Numbered from the stretch's first letter, positions 6,747 through 13,967 are shown. The stretch is 16,100 nt of DNA from an uncultured Kingella sp. (GCA_916720425.1 CAKARD010000021.1:1-16100), one strand, 5' to 3'. Notes: generated by a model not told the origin, from the letters alone. A program made the numbers and translations.

Positions 6747-8141
6747 ATGACTGTGCCTGATTTTGTTCAAGTTCTTGCCAAAGATCGTTATTTTTTACAA
6801 TCTGCCTTTAAAAATCCAGAAAAATACGGTGGACAACAAAGTGTGGAACAAAAATACCAAAAATCTCATGAACGTTATCTCAAACGTTTATCTCATTTGC
6901 CCCATGTTACCTTGAATATTGACTTACCCGTTTATACTAAGTTAGATGAGATTAAATCCATTATTGCACAACATCAAGTAACCATTATTTGTGGTGAAAC
7001 AGGGTCGGGTAAGACCACGCAAATTCCACAAATCTGTTTGGAGCTGGGGCGTGGTGTATCGGGATTAATTGGGCATACTCAGCCACGCCGTTTAGCAGCG
7101 CGCTCAGTGGCAGAACGAATCGCAGAAGAATTACACAGCGATATTGGGCAAGTTGTGGGTTACAAAGTGCGTTTTAATGACAAAACCGCGCCATATTCTT
7201 ATATTAAATTAATGACAGATGGTATTTTGCTCGCGGAAACCCAAACCGATCGCTATCTTACCGCTTATGACACATTAATTATTGACGAAGCACACGAACG
7301 CAGCCTAAATATTGATTTTTTACTTGGCTATATCAAACAAATTTTGCCCAAACGTCCTGATTTAAAAATCATTATTACTTCGGCCACCTTAGATGCTGAG
7401 CGTTTTTCGCAACATTTTAATAACGCACCCATTATTGAAGTGAGTGGGCGCACTTATCCAGTAGAAATTCTCTATCGTCCTTTGCACGAAAAAGACGAAG
7501 ATGAAGCCGAGATAGAAATGGCCGATGCAATTGTGGATGCGGTTGATGAATTAGCCCATTTAGGTGAGGGCGATGTGTTGGTGTTTTTATCGGGTGAACG
7601 CGAAATCCGTGAAACTGCTGAAGCACTGAGAAAATCTCCTTTACGCAAAAACGATGAGATATTGCCCTTATTCTCGCGATTATCGCACCAAGAACAACAC
7701 AAAATCTTTCACCCAAATGGGTCAATACGGCGCATTATCTTAGCGACGAATGTGGCTGAAACATCCCTCACTGTCCCTAGAATTAAATATGTGGTGGATA
7801 CAGGTTTGGCACGCGTGAAACGCTATTCGGCGCGTGCGAAAGTGGAGCAATTACACGTTGAAAAAATCTCGCAGGCTGCCTGCAAACAACGTTCGGGGCG
7901 GTGCGGGCGCATTTCGGCTGGTGTGTGTATCCGATTATTTTCAGAAGAAGATTTTAATCAACGCCCTGAATTTACCGACCCTGAAATTTTGCGCAGTAAT
8001 TTGTCGGGCGTGATTTTGCGGTTGATGTCATTGGGATTTGGCGATATGGAGACGTTTCCGCTTTTGGATATGCCCGAACAGCGCTATATCAATGATGGGT
8101 ATCAGGTGTTGTTGGAATTGGGAGCGATTGTGGAAATATGA
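6747..8141 (+). CDS. hrpA: Split hrpA, N-terminal half: DEAH-box RNA helicase core
   Basis: These 464 residues match the helicase core of HrpA, a roughly 1300-residue DEAH-box 3'-5' RNA helicase linked in E. coli to mRNA processing and rescue of collided ribosomes. Visible motifs are Walker A GETGSGKTT (residues 83-91), QPRRLAARSVA, DEAH (180-183), SAT (212-214), ATNVAETSLTVP and motif VI QRSGRCGR (381-388). The family usually has Lys where Ser383 stands. The frame ends with a TGA just after GYQVLLELGAIVEI. HrpA should continue through a winged-helix segment there, and it does so at about 8686. The gene is therefore interrupted. This half alone would keep the motor but lack the ratchet, OB and C-terminal regions. 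The ATG at 6747 is preferred to an in-frame TTG at 6729. No Shine-Dalgarno is obvious. Confidence 0.9.
   Translation: MTVPDFVQVLAKDRYFLQSAFKNPEKYGGQQSVEQKYQKSHERYLKRLSHLPHVTLNIDLPVYTKLDEIKSIIAQHQVTIICGETGSGKTTQIPQICLELGRGVSGLIGHTQPRRLAARSVAERIAEELHSDIGQVVGYKVRFNDKTAPYSYIKLMTDGILLAETQTDRYLTAYDTLIIDEAHERSLNIDFLLGYIKQILPKRPDLKIIITSATLDAERFSQHFNNAPIIEVSGRTYPVEILYRPLHEKDEDEAEIEMADAIVDAVDELAHLGEGDVLVFLSGEREIRETAEALRKSPLRKNDEILPLFSRLSHQEQHKIFHPNGSIRRIILATNVAETSLTVPRIKYVVDTGLARVKRYSARAKVEQLHVEKISQAACKQRSGRCGRISAGVCIRLFSEEDFNQRPEFTDPEILRSNLSGVILRLMSLGFGDMETFPLLDMPEQRYINDGYQVLLELGAIVEI
7871..7884. other. DUS-like palindrome inside hrpA (left of the insert)
   Basis: GCAGGCTGCCTGC (7871-7883) is a perfect palindrome around a central T. 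The plus strand reads AGGCTGCCTGCA (7873-7884), one base from the Simonsiella-type DUS AGGCTGCCTGAA. It encodes Ala-Ala-Cys-Lys just before helicase motif VI, where the E. coli protein has Ala-Ser-Ala-Asn. The DUS dialects are recalled from the Neisseriaceae literature, not looked up. Confidence 0.5.
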
Positions 8142-8160
8142 TTAAAAATTAGGATTAAAC

Positions 8161-8364
8161 ATGAATATTCTCGCAACTATTGGATTATACCTTATGTTCT
8201 TTATTTTGCTATTTATAGCAGTTGGTATTATTTATTCTGTTATCTCTTTTATAGTAAGATTATTTCGAGCAGAAGAAAAAGCTGTAAAACAAACTAAAAG
8301 AGTAATATGGCTAATAGGTTTTTCAATATTTGTATTTTGCTTTTTTTATCGGAATTATGTTTAA
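8161..8364 (+). CDS. Small two-helix membrane protein in the hrpA insert
   Basis: This 67-residue protein starts MNILATIGLYLMFFILLFIA. It has two hydrophobic helices (about residues 5-35 and 48-64) separated by a charged segment (RLFRAEEKAVKQTKR). I do not recognise the family. AGGA six bases before the ATG is a reasonable ribosome-binding site, which supports real translation. Its last eight bases overlap the ATG of the next reading frame, so the two may be translationally coupled or may be broken parts of one membrane-anchored protein. Start and site lie entirely within the DNA inserted into hrpA, and the codons are very AT-rich compared with hrpA. Confidence 0.55.
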   Translation: MNILATIGLYLMFFILLFIAVGIIYSVISFIVRLFRAEEKAVKQTKRVIWLIGFSIFVFCFFYRNYV

Positions 8365-8587
8365 ATTAGATGATAAGCAAAAAGGAAATGAAGCATATTT
8401 AACTCAACCATTACATGAAACATATTCCAATCAAGAATAATTCAATACCAATAGAAAAGCTCAATATTTACCGTGCAAGAAAAGTAAACCAACTGGTATA
8501 TGTCAAGATGGTACTGAAACATGTGCAAGGGTAAAACAAGGTGCTTGTTCGCATCATGGTGGTGTAAAAGTTTTTTGGTATAACTAA
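8357..8587 (+). pseudogene. DUF3761-like protein gene with an in-frame stop
   Basis: The frame starts at ATG 8357 (MFKLDDKQKGNEAYL...), meets TAA at 8438-8440, and continues in the same frame for 48 more sense codons to TAA at 8585-8587. The second part holds CQDGTETCARV and GACSHHGGVKVFW, close to the C-x-DG...G-x-CSHHGGV core of DUF3761, a small uncharacterised, often exported, bacterial family. The conserved core lies after the stop and has no start codon of its own, so as written the domain would not be made without readthrough. The ancestral codon may have been CAA, GAA or AAA. The upstream part has no signal peptide, so the preceding membrane ORF may once have been its N-terminus. The DUF3761 assignment rests on the motif alone. 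Confidence 0.6.
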
Positions 8588-8606
8588 TACTCATTAAAAT
8601 TCGTAG

Positions 8607-8624
8607 TCGGGCATTTATGCCTGA
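8607..8624. repeat. Hairpin repeat, copy 1 (TCGGGCAT-TT-ATGCCTGA)
   Basis: An 8-bp stem with one G-T pair and a two-base loop lies 19 bases after the last stop of the DUF3761-like gene. Together with the hairpin at 8653-8670 it forms an inverted pair. The core GGGCATTTATGCC here is the reverse complement of the core of copy 2. The layout resembles a REP-type pair or a leftover small repeat element. Confidence 0.6.
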
Positions 8625-8652
8625 TAAACTCCAATCAACATGCTAAAAATTT

Positions 8653-8670
8653 TTGGGCATAAATGCCCAA
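8653..8670. repeat. Hairpin repeat, copy 2 (TTGGGCAT-AA-ATGCCCAA)
   Basis: A perfect 8-bp stem with a two-base loop, inverted relative to the copy at 8607-8624 and 28 bases from it. It ends about 15 bases before hrpA homology resumes, so the pair marks the right edge of the insert. An in-frame TTG at its first base is an artefactual start for the second hrpA half. Confidence 0.6.
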
Positions 8671-8679
8671 CCTAAAACT

Positions 8680-11310
8680 ATGCAAAAATCTACCCAAAAA
8701 TACCAACTCACCCCCCTAGGCAAAAAAATGGCACGCCTGCCATTAGACCCAAAAATTAGCCGAATTTTATTGGCGGCACAAAAACACGATTGTATGGCGG
8801 AAATGCTGATTATTGTGTCTGCCTTGTCGATTCAAGACCCACGCGAGCGACCGCTTGAAGTGCGTGATTTGGTGAATAAGGCACACGAGCGTTTTGCGGA
8901 TAAACAGTCAGATTTTTTAACCTATTTGAATATTTGGGATAGCTTTCAGCGTGAACGTGATAAAAAACTCTCTAATAAACAATTGATTCAATGGTGTCAT
9001 CAATATTTTTTATCTCATTTGAGAATGAGAGAATGGCGCGAATTGCATGCTCAATTGGTTGAAATGGTTGTGGAAATGGGTTTGGCGAGCAAAGAACAAA
9101 CGTTCAGGCAGCCTGAAAATTTGTCGCTGTTTGAACAATCTGAATTATCTGATAATTTAGATTTGTCTGCAAAAATCAAACAAAAACAATTAGATAAAAA
9201 AAATCATCGTGCCAATGTTCAAGCGAAAAAACAAGCCAGTTATGAGCAAATTCATCGCGCTTTGCTCACAGGGCTGATAGCAAATGTTGGGCTAAAATCG
9301 CCTAATTCACATGATTATATGGGGGCGCGTGGCAGTCATTTTCATTTATTTCCCACTTCGGGCTTGTTTAAAAGTAAGCCTAAATGGGTTATTGCGGCAG
9401 AATTAACTGAAACCAGTAAATTATACGCACGAGACATCGCCAGTATTGAACCTGAATGGATAGAACAAGAAACCCCACATTTGGTGCGGTATCACTATTT
9501 TGAACCACATTGGGAACGTAAACGTGGCGAAGTGGTTGCTAGAGAACGGGTTACCTTGTATGGCTTAACCGTGTTGCCACGCCGCACGGTCGCCTATGGT
9601 CGTATTGCCCCTGAAGAGGCACGAGAGTTGTTTATTCGGGATGCATTGGTGGCACAAGAGTGCGATTTAAAAGCTGATTTTTTTATTCATAATAAAAAAC
9701 TAATCAAAGAAGTGATTGATTTAGAAAATAAATCACGTAAACAAGATATTTTGATTGATGATGAGATTTTGTTTGAATTTTATCATGCACGTTTACCTAT
9801 GTATTATGAAAAGGCTAAGCATCGTATTGCTTTGTCAGACATTCGCACTTTTGAAGCATGGTTAAAACAGCAAGATGTAACAACGCAACAATCACTATTT
9901 TTAACGCGTGAAGACATCATGCAACATGCTGCAACACATATTACCGAAGAACAGTTTCCCAAATTTTGGCATACTGAAGATGGAAAATTCAAACTATCGT
10001 ATCGCTTTGAGCCCAATCACCCTATGGACGGTGTAACTGTGCGTTTACCTTTAACAGTACTCAATCGTATTAATTCTGCACGCTTGGAGTGGTTGGTTGC
10101 AGGCATGATACGAGAAAAATTACAATTATTAATAAAAGCATTACCAAAAAATATTCGCCGCGTATGTGTGCCCGTGCCTGATTTTATTACCTATTTTTTA
10201 AGTCAAAATCCAGATCAAACGTCTCCAATTCTGCCACAATTGGCGCATGCCATTGCCAAATATGCGGGTGATATGCGTTTATTAGAACAAATTAATTTGG
10301 ATAAATGGGCGGCGGTGTTATTGCCCGCGCATTGCTATTTTAATATCGAGATTATAGACGATGGTGGACAAGAATTAGCGATGGGTCGCGATTTAATCCA
10401 GCTGCAACAGCAATTAGGACAAGCTGCCGCACTCACCTTTCGTGATAATACACAAGAATTTGAGCGCGATAATATCACTACATGGGATATGGGTACGATA
10501 CCTGATAGTATTAAATTTGCTCGTGGTAAACAACAATTAACAGGCTATTTGGGGTTGAGTGTAGAAGCAAATAATAAGATTGCTTTACGCTTATTTGATA
10601 CGCCCGAAGCAGCGCAACATGCCCACCGACAAGGTGTGATTGAATTAATGAAGTTGCAGTTAAAAGAACAGGTTAAAGATTTAAATAAAGGAATTTTAAA
10701 TTTTACCCCTATTGCTATGCAGCTGAAACATATTGGTGTGGAATGTTTGCGCGAAGACATAACACAAGCTATTTGTGATCGGGCTTTTATTGGTGAAGAT
10801 AATTTGCCATACGATGAAAAAGCTTTTAAAGAACAAATCAAACGCGCTCGAAGTCGTTTGCCTGCGGTAAAAGAAGCCATGAATAAGTATTTGTTGGAAG
10901 TGGCAAATCAGTATGCTGCCTTGACACAAAAAATGGTAAAACATCCCTTGTACCACACACTTCAACGACAATTGGAACAGTTGGTATACCCGCATTTTGT
11001 CAGCCAAACACCGTGGCAACAGTGGCAACGATTGTCTATTTATCTACAAGCCATGCAAAAGCGCATGGAAAAATATTCTGCCAATTCCATGCGTGATGCG
11101 ACGCGTGAAGCGGAGATTATGGCATTAGAACAGATATGGCAAGAAAAAATCAACACGCTAAAAATGCAAAATCAAGCCATTAGTCATGAGTTATGCGCAT
11201 TTTTTTGGCAAATTCAAGAATTGCGTGTATCGTTATTTGCGCAAGAACTTAGAACGCCTTACCCAGTTTCTATCAAGCGATTACAAAAAGAATGGGCTCA
11301 ATTAAATTAA
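8680..11310 (+). CDS. hrpA: Split hrpA, C-terminal half: HA2, OB-fold and DUF3418 regions
   Basis: These 876 residues from ATG 8680 align in order with E. coli HrpA from the winged-helix segment (YQLTPLGKKMARLPLDPKI) onward. The ratchet block ALSIQDPRERP is followed by FADKQSDFLTYLNIW, HRALLTGLIANVGLK, the OB-fold region (FPTSGLFKSKPKWVIAAELTETS), YGLTVLPRRTVAYG, FEFYHARLP and YRFEPNHPMDGVTV. The end is the DUF3418-type ELRVSLFAQELRTPYPVSIKRLQ. A lysine/glutamine-rich linker near residues 140-190 is longer than in E. coli. The two halves together give about 1335 residues, normal for HrpA. The frame is open throughout, so the disruption is recent or the half is still useful. No ribosome-binding site precedes 8680, and real homology begins at about 8686. 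It runs without a promoter into the TSUP gene 25 bases on. Confidence 0.88.
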   Translation: MQKSTQKYQLTPLGKKMARLPLDPKISRILLAAQKHDCMAEMLIIVSALSIQDPRERPLEVRDLVNKAHERFADKQSDFLTYLNIWDSFQRERDKKLSNKQLIQWCHQYFLSHLRMREWRELHAQLVEMVVEMGLASKEQTFRQPENLSLFEQSELSDNLDLSAKIKQKQLDKKNHRANVQAKKQASYEQIHRALLTGLIANVGLKSPNSHDYMGARGSHFHLFPTSGLFKSKPKWVIAAELTETSKLYARDIASIEPEWIEQETPHLVRYHYFEPHWERKRGEVVARERVTLYGLTVLPRRTVAYGRIAPEEARELFIRDALVAQECDLKADFFIHNKKLIKEVIDLENKSRKQDILIDDEILFEFYHARLPMYYEKAKHRIALSDIRTFEAWLKQQDVTTQQSLFLTREDIMQHAATHITEEQFPKFWHTEDGKFKLSYRFEPNHPMDGVTVRLPLTVLNRINSARLEWLVAGMIREKLQLLIKALPKNIRRVCVPVPDFITYFLSQNPDQTSPILPQLAHAIAKYAGDMRLLEQINLDKWAAVLLPAHCYFNIEIIDDGGQELAMGRDLIQLQQQLGQAAALTFRDNTQEFERDNITTWDMGTIPDSIKFARGKQQLTGYLGLSVEANNKIALRLFDTPEAAQHAHRQGVIELMKLQLKEQVKDLNKGILNFTPIAMQLKHIGVECLREDITQAICDRAFIGEDNLPYDEKAFKEQIKRARSRLPAVKEAMNKYLLEVANQYAALTQKMVKHPLYHTLQRQLEQLVYPHFVSQTPWQQWQRLSIYLQAMQKRMEKYSANSMRDATREAEIMALEQIWQEKINTLKMQNQAISHELCAFFWQIQELRVSLFAQELRTPYPVSIKRLQKEWAQLN
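9103..9117. other. DUS match inside hrpA (right of the insert)
   Basis: TTCAGGCAGCCTGAA is a perfect 15-bp palindrome around its central base. The plus strand reads AGGCAGCCTGAA (9106-9117), the Kingella-type DUS dialect, and the minus strand reads AGGCTGCCTGAA, the Simonsiella-type dialect. It encodes Phe-Arg-Gln-Pro-Glu in the linker that is long compared with E. coli HrpA. The dialect names come from memory of the Neisseriaceae literature. Confidence 0.65.
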
Positions 11311-11335
11311 GTTTTATTTTAAGGAGAAAATACTC

Positions 11336-12121
11336 ATGTTGTTTTTAGCGTATTTGTGTATTGGTGCTGTAGCAGGTTTATTGGCGGGTTTATTTGGTGT
11401 GGGAGGTGGAACCATCATTGTTCCTATGTTATTGTGGTTATTGCCGCTGTCGGGTGTCCCACAAGAACATGTCATGACTGTAGCATTAGGGACATCATTT
11501 GCCACCATTGTTTTTACTGCTATGTCTTCGGCAAAACAACACCATGCTTTAGGTAATGTAGATTTTCGTGTCTTTGGTTATTTAGTGCCTTCGATTATGC
11601 TCTCTGTGTTTGTGTGCGGTTGGATAGTTACTTATTTACCCAAAGCATTATTAATTAAATTATTTGCTTTAATGATGTTATTTTTAGCTATCAAAATGTT
11701 CCGTTCCCATCATATTAGTATAGAAGCCAAACCCCTGACAGTAAAAACACAAATATGGGCTGGGCTAGGCATAGGTGCTTTATCGAGTTTTGCGGGTATT
11801 GGAGGCGGATCTTTTATTGTGCCATTTTTATATCATCGTGGTTTTGAGATGAAGCGTGCCATTGGCACCTCTTCAGCGTGTGGCGTTTTATTGGGTTTGG
11901 CTGCAACCATTAGTTTTATGCTAAGCGGATTGAGTGTAAACAATTTGCCATCTTATACTGTAGGATATGTTTATTTACCAGCATTTTTGGGTATTGTGGT
12001 CGCCAGTATTATCACATCTAAAATGGGCGCAAATCTTGCCCATCGCCTTCCTGTTAACATACTCAAAAAAGCCTTTGCAGTTTTTTTATGCTTTGTTTCC
12101 ATCAATTTATTTTTGAAGTAA
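11336..12121 (+). CDS. TauE/SafE (TSUP) family permease
   Basis: This is a 261-residue inner-membrane protein with about eight transmembrane segments. It has the family's internal repeat: GAVAGLLAGLFGVGGGTIIVP at residues 10-30 is echoed by GALSSFAGIGGGSFIVP at about 148-164. TSUP proteins move sulfite, sulfonates, sulfoacetate or other small anions. Nothing here tells the substrate, and no sulfur-metabolism gene lies nearby. A strong AAGGAGAA site lies about nine bases before the ATG. It starts 25 bases after hrpA, and ampD begins four bases after its stop, so the three are probably transcribed together. The length is normal and no defect is seen. Confidence 0.92.
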   Translation: MLFLAYLCIGAVAGLLAGLFGVGGGTIIVPMLLWLLPLSGVPQEHVMTVALGTSFATIVFTAMSSAKQHHALGNVDFRVFGYLVPSIMLSVFVCGWIVTYLPKALLIKLFALMMLFLAIKMFRSHHISIEAKPLTVKTQIWAGLGIGALSSFAGIGGGSFIVPFLYHRGFEMKRAIGTSSACGVLLGLAATISFMLSGLSVNNLPSYTVGYVYLPAFLGIVVASIITSKMGANLAHRLPVNILKKAFAVFLCFVSINLFLK

Positions 12122-12125
12122 TCTT

Positions 12126-12683
12126 ATGAATTGGCAAAATGGACGGTGGCAAAGTGCCACGCAATTATTTTCACCCAACTATTGCGCTCGCCCAGAGCAA
12201 GAGTGCGTTAGCTTGATTGTTATACATAATATTTCCTTGCCTCCGTTTGAATACGGCACAGGTTCGGTACAGCAATTATTTACTAATCAAATAGATCCGA
12301 CCCAACACCCTTTTTTTAGTCAATTAGTTGATTTGCGTGTATCCAGTCATTTTTTTATTGAACGCACAGGTAAGATAATGCAATTTGTTTCTTGTGATGA
12401 TATGGCTTACCATGCAGGGGTTTCCCAATTTAATGGGAAAGAGAGGTGCAATACTTTTTCTATTGGTATAGAATTAGAAGGCTGTGATTTTGAACCCTTT
12501 GAAACAGTACAATATCAAGCGTTGACGGATTTATGCCATGCCATTTGTCAACATTATCCCATTGAATGGATCACAGGGCATCAAGACATTGCGCCACAAC
12601 GTAAAACCGATCCAGGGCGTTTTTTTGATTGGGATCAATTAGTGCAACAGGGTTTTTCCATCTATAGGAATGGTGGATTGTAG
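12126..12683 (+). CDS. ampD: 1,6-anhydro-N-acetylmuramyl-L-alanine amidase AmpD
   Basis: This 185-residue cytoplasmic zinc amidase cuts the stem peptide from anhydro-MurNAc during peptidoglycan recycling. In bacteria with ampC its loss induces beta-lactamase. All active-site residues are at or within two positions of the Citrobacter/E. coli numbering: zinc ligands His34 (VIHNISL), His152 (TGHQDIAP) and Asp162 (KTDPGRFFDW), and catalytic Glu116 (SIGIELEG). The SSHFFIERTGKIMQFVSCDDMAYHAG block is also typical. There is no signal peptide, as expected for AmpD. It begins four bases after the TSUP permease stop with no strong ribosome-binding site, suggesting coupling. zipA follows after 83 bases. 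Confidence 0.95.
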   Translation: MNWQNGRWQSATQLFSPNYCARPEQECVSLIVIHNISLPPFEYGTGSVQQLFTNQIDPTQHPFFSQLVDLRVSSHFFIERTGKIMQFVSCDDMAYHAGVSQFNGKERCNTFSIGIELEGCDFEPFETVQYQALTDLCHAICQHYPIEWITGHQDIAPQRKTDPGRFFDWDQLVQQGFSIYRNGGL

Positions 12684-12766
12684 TATCGTGAATAACATTA
12701 ATTCATGCCATCATTAAAATTTTAACCCAACGGATATTCATTTCATTATTATAGAAACCATAGATT

Positions 12767-13937
12767 ATGAATTTTATTTTTCTTGTAATTATTGCCTTAT
12801 TAATGGTGTTAATTGCCACATTATGCTACAACATTTATAAAACCAATCAATATCGCGAAAAAATTCGTAGTCAATTTGGGCATTCTATCTGTACGTGATG
12901 GTCAAACGACTCATTCTCTCAAAATTTCCTCTCAGGTTGATAGGGGGGGCTTGATACGAGAAGAAAACAAAATTATCTTGCTGGAAGAGGAAAATGAAAC
13001 CGTTGCACCAAAACCAGCACAAAATACCGAAATTTTCACATTTATAGATGACAATATTGATAAAAGCACGTCTATTGAGTCTCAATCTGGTTCCCTACTG
13101 ATTAGCTTAGATGACTTGGAGTGTAATGAATTGTTGTGGTTTGACAAACGTGTGGATTATATGGGTTATATTGCTTTATCCCAAGCACAAGAACTCACAT
13201 CTTTACCTCGTTTGTCTAGTACGCATCATTTACAAATTATCGGTTTGACACAAGATGGACAATTTGTACCAGCTGAGCCTATTCCGGGATTGTTGTATCA
13301 AGCTTTTGTAATTGGTCTACAAGCGATTCATCGTGAATCAGGTTTAGCCAGTAAAGCTCAATTAGAACAATTTGCACAACATATTTATCAGCTTGCTGAT
13401 GAATTGGGTGGTCAAGCACGGGTCGCTGATATTGCTTCATTTTTGCAAGATGCCGTACCGTTTAATCAATTTTGCGCGCAGATTTATGAAGTGATATCTA
13501 TTTTTTTGGTTCCAATGGGTGTTTCAACCATATCGGGTACAGAGTTAAAAAATCATTTAGAAAATTCTAATTTTGTTTTGTCTAAAAATGGTGTCTTTGA
13601 GTTTTATAATAAATCAGGTGGGGCGCAATACACGATTCAAAGTACGGATGGCGTTCCTTTTACAGAAGCATTATTGGCGCATCAATCTTACAAGAGTATT
13701 GTCATGCAGTTTGATCCAATTATGACTCCTTATGAAAAAGATAATTTTGATAATTTCATTCGCATGGCGATTCATATTGCGGGGCTTTTGAATTTAGATT
13801 TGGTGGATAACCATTCTAATCGTGCTTCTAAAGAGTGGTTACAAAAAGTAAAAAAATATGTTATGAACCGTCAAATAGAAATGCAAGAAAATGGCATAGA
13901 ACCTGCAGGCTATTTGGCAAGACGTTTATTTTCATAA
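12767..13937 (+). pseudogene. zipA: ZipA-like cell division protein, frameshifted between anchor and FtsZ-binding domain
   Basis: ZipA anchors FtsZ to the membrane: an N-terminal helix, a linker, then an FtsZ-binding C-terminal domain. Here the anchor reads from ATG 12767 (MNFIFLVIIALLMVLIATL...YREKIRSQFGHS) but meets TGA at 12896-12898. The rest, from about VRDGQ (12891), lies in another frame and is open to 13937. It includes LLWFDKRVDYMGYIALS, LPRLSSTHHLQIIG, AEPIPGLLYQAFVIGLQAI, ISGTELKNHLENSNFVL and the end IEPAGYLARRLFS, as in Neisseria-type ZipA. Relatives have roughly a dozen residues between FGHS and VRDG; only four bases remain, so a small deletion explains the shift. Removing one A from the A6 run at 12858-12863 would also join the frames. 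The domain might start at TTG 12813 but would lack its anchor. Confidence 0.72.
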
Positions 13938-13943
13938 TTTAGG

Positions 13944-13967
13944 CGGGAGGGGATTTCTCCCGTTTTT
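13944..13967 (+). terminator. Rho-independent terminator after zipA
   Basis: CGGGAG (13944-13949) and CTCCCG (13957-13962) form a GC-rich stem with a seven-base loop, followed at once by five Ts (13963-13967). It starts six bases after the zipA stop and separates the hrpA-TSUP-ampD-zipA run from ppc. Confidence 0.88.

Larger units (their letters stand above)
8139..8685. other. About 547-bp insertion splitting hrpA
   Basis: HrpA homology stops at GAIVEI (codon ending 8138) and resumes with KSTQKYQLTPLGKK (from 8686). Deleting 8139-8685 restores the frame, because 547 is one more than a multiple of three, exactly the frame offset between the halves. It also gives the same spacing between GAI and Y(K/Q)LTPLG as in E. 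coli HrpA. The extra DNA is more AT-rich than the flanking hrpA sequence. It carries a two-helix membrane ORF, an overlapping DUF3761-like gene with a stop, and two inverted hairpin repeats at its right side. There is no transposase, no integrase, no terminal inverted repeat spanning both ends and no frame-consistent target duplication. The exact ends are uncertain by a few bases. Confidence 0.75.

Noticed and set aside
8143..8651. TAAAAATT direct repeat near both insert borders (8143-8150, 8644-8651)
   Set aside because: It is low-complexity, and joining there would leave an in-frame stop. It is not a credible attachment site.
8653..8679. TTG at 8653 as the start of the second hrpA half
   Set aside because: These codons come from the hairpin repeat and have no HrpA similarity. 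No ribosome-binding site is present.
8137..8682. TATG at both insert borders (8137-8140 and 8679-8682) as a target-site duplication
   Set aside because: Removing one copy plus the insert (542 bp) does not restore the hrpA frame, whereas removing about 547 bp does. A four-base match in AT-rich DNA is expected by chance.
12714..12725. TTAAAATTTTAA palindrome upstream of zipA
   Set aside because: A 12-bp palindrome of only A and T is common at this base composition, and nothing else supports a binding site.
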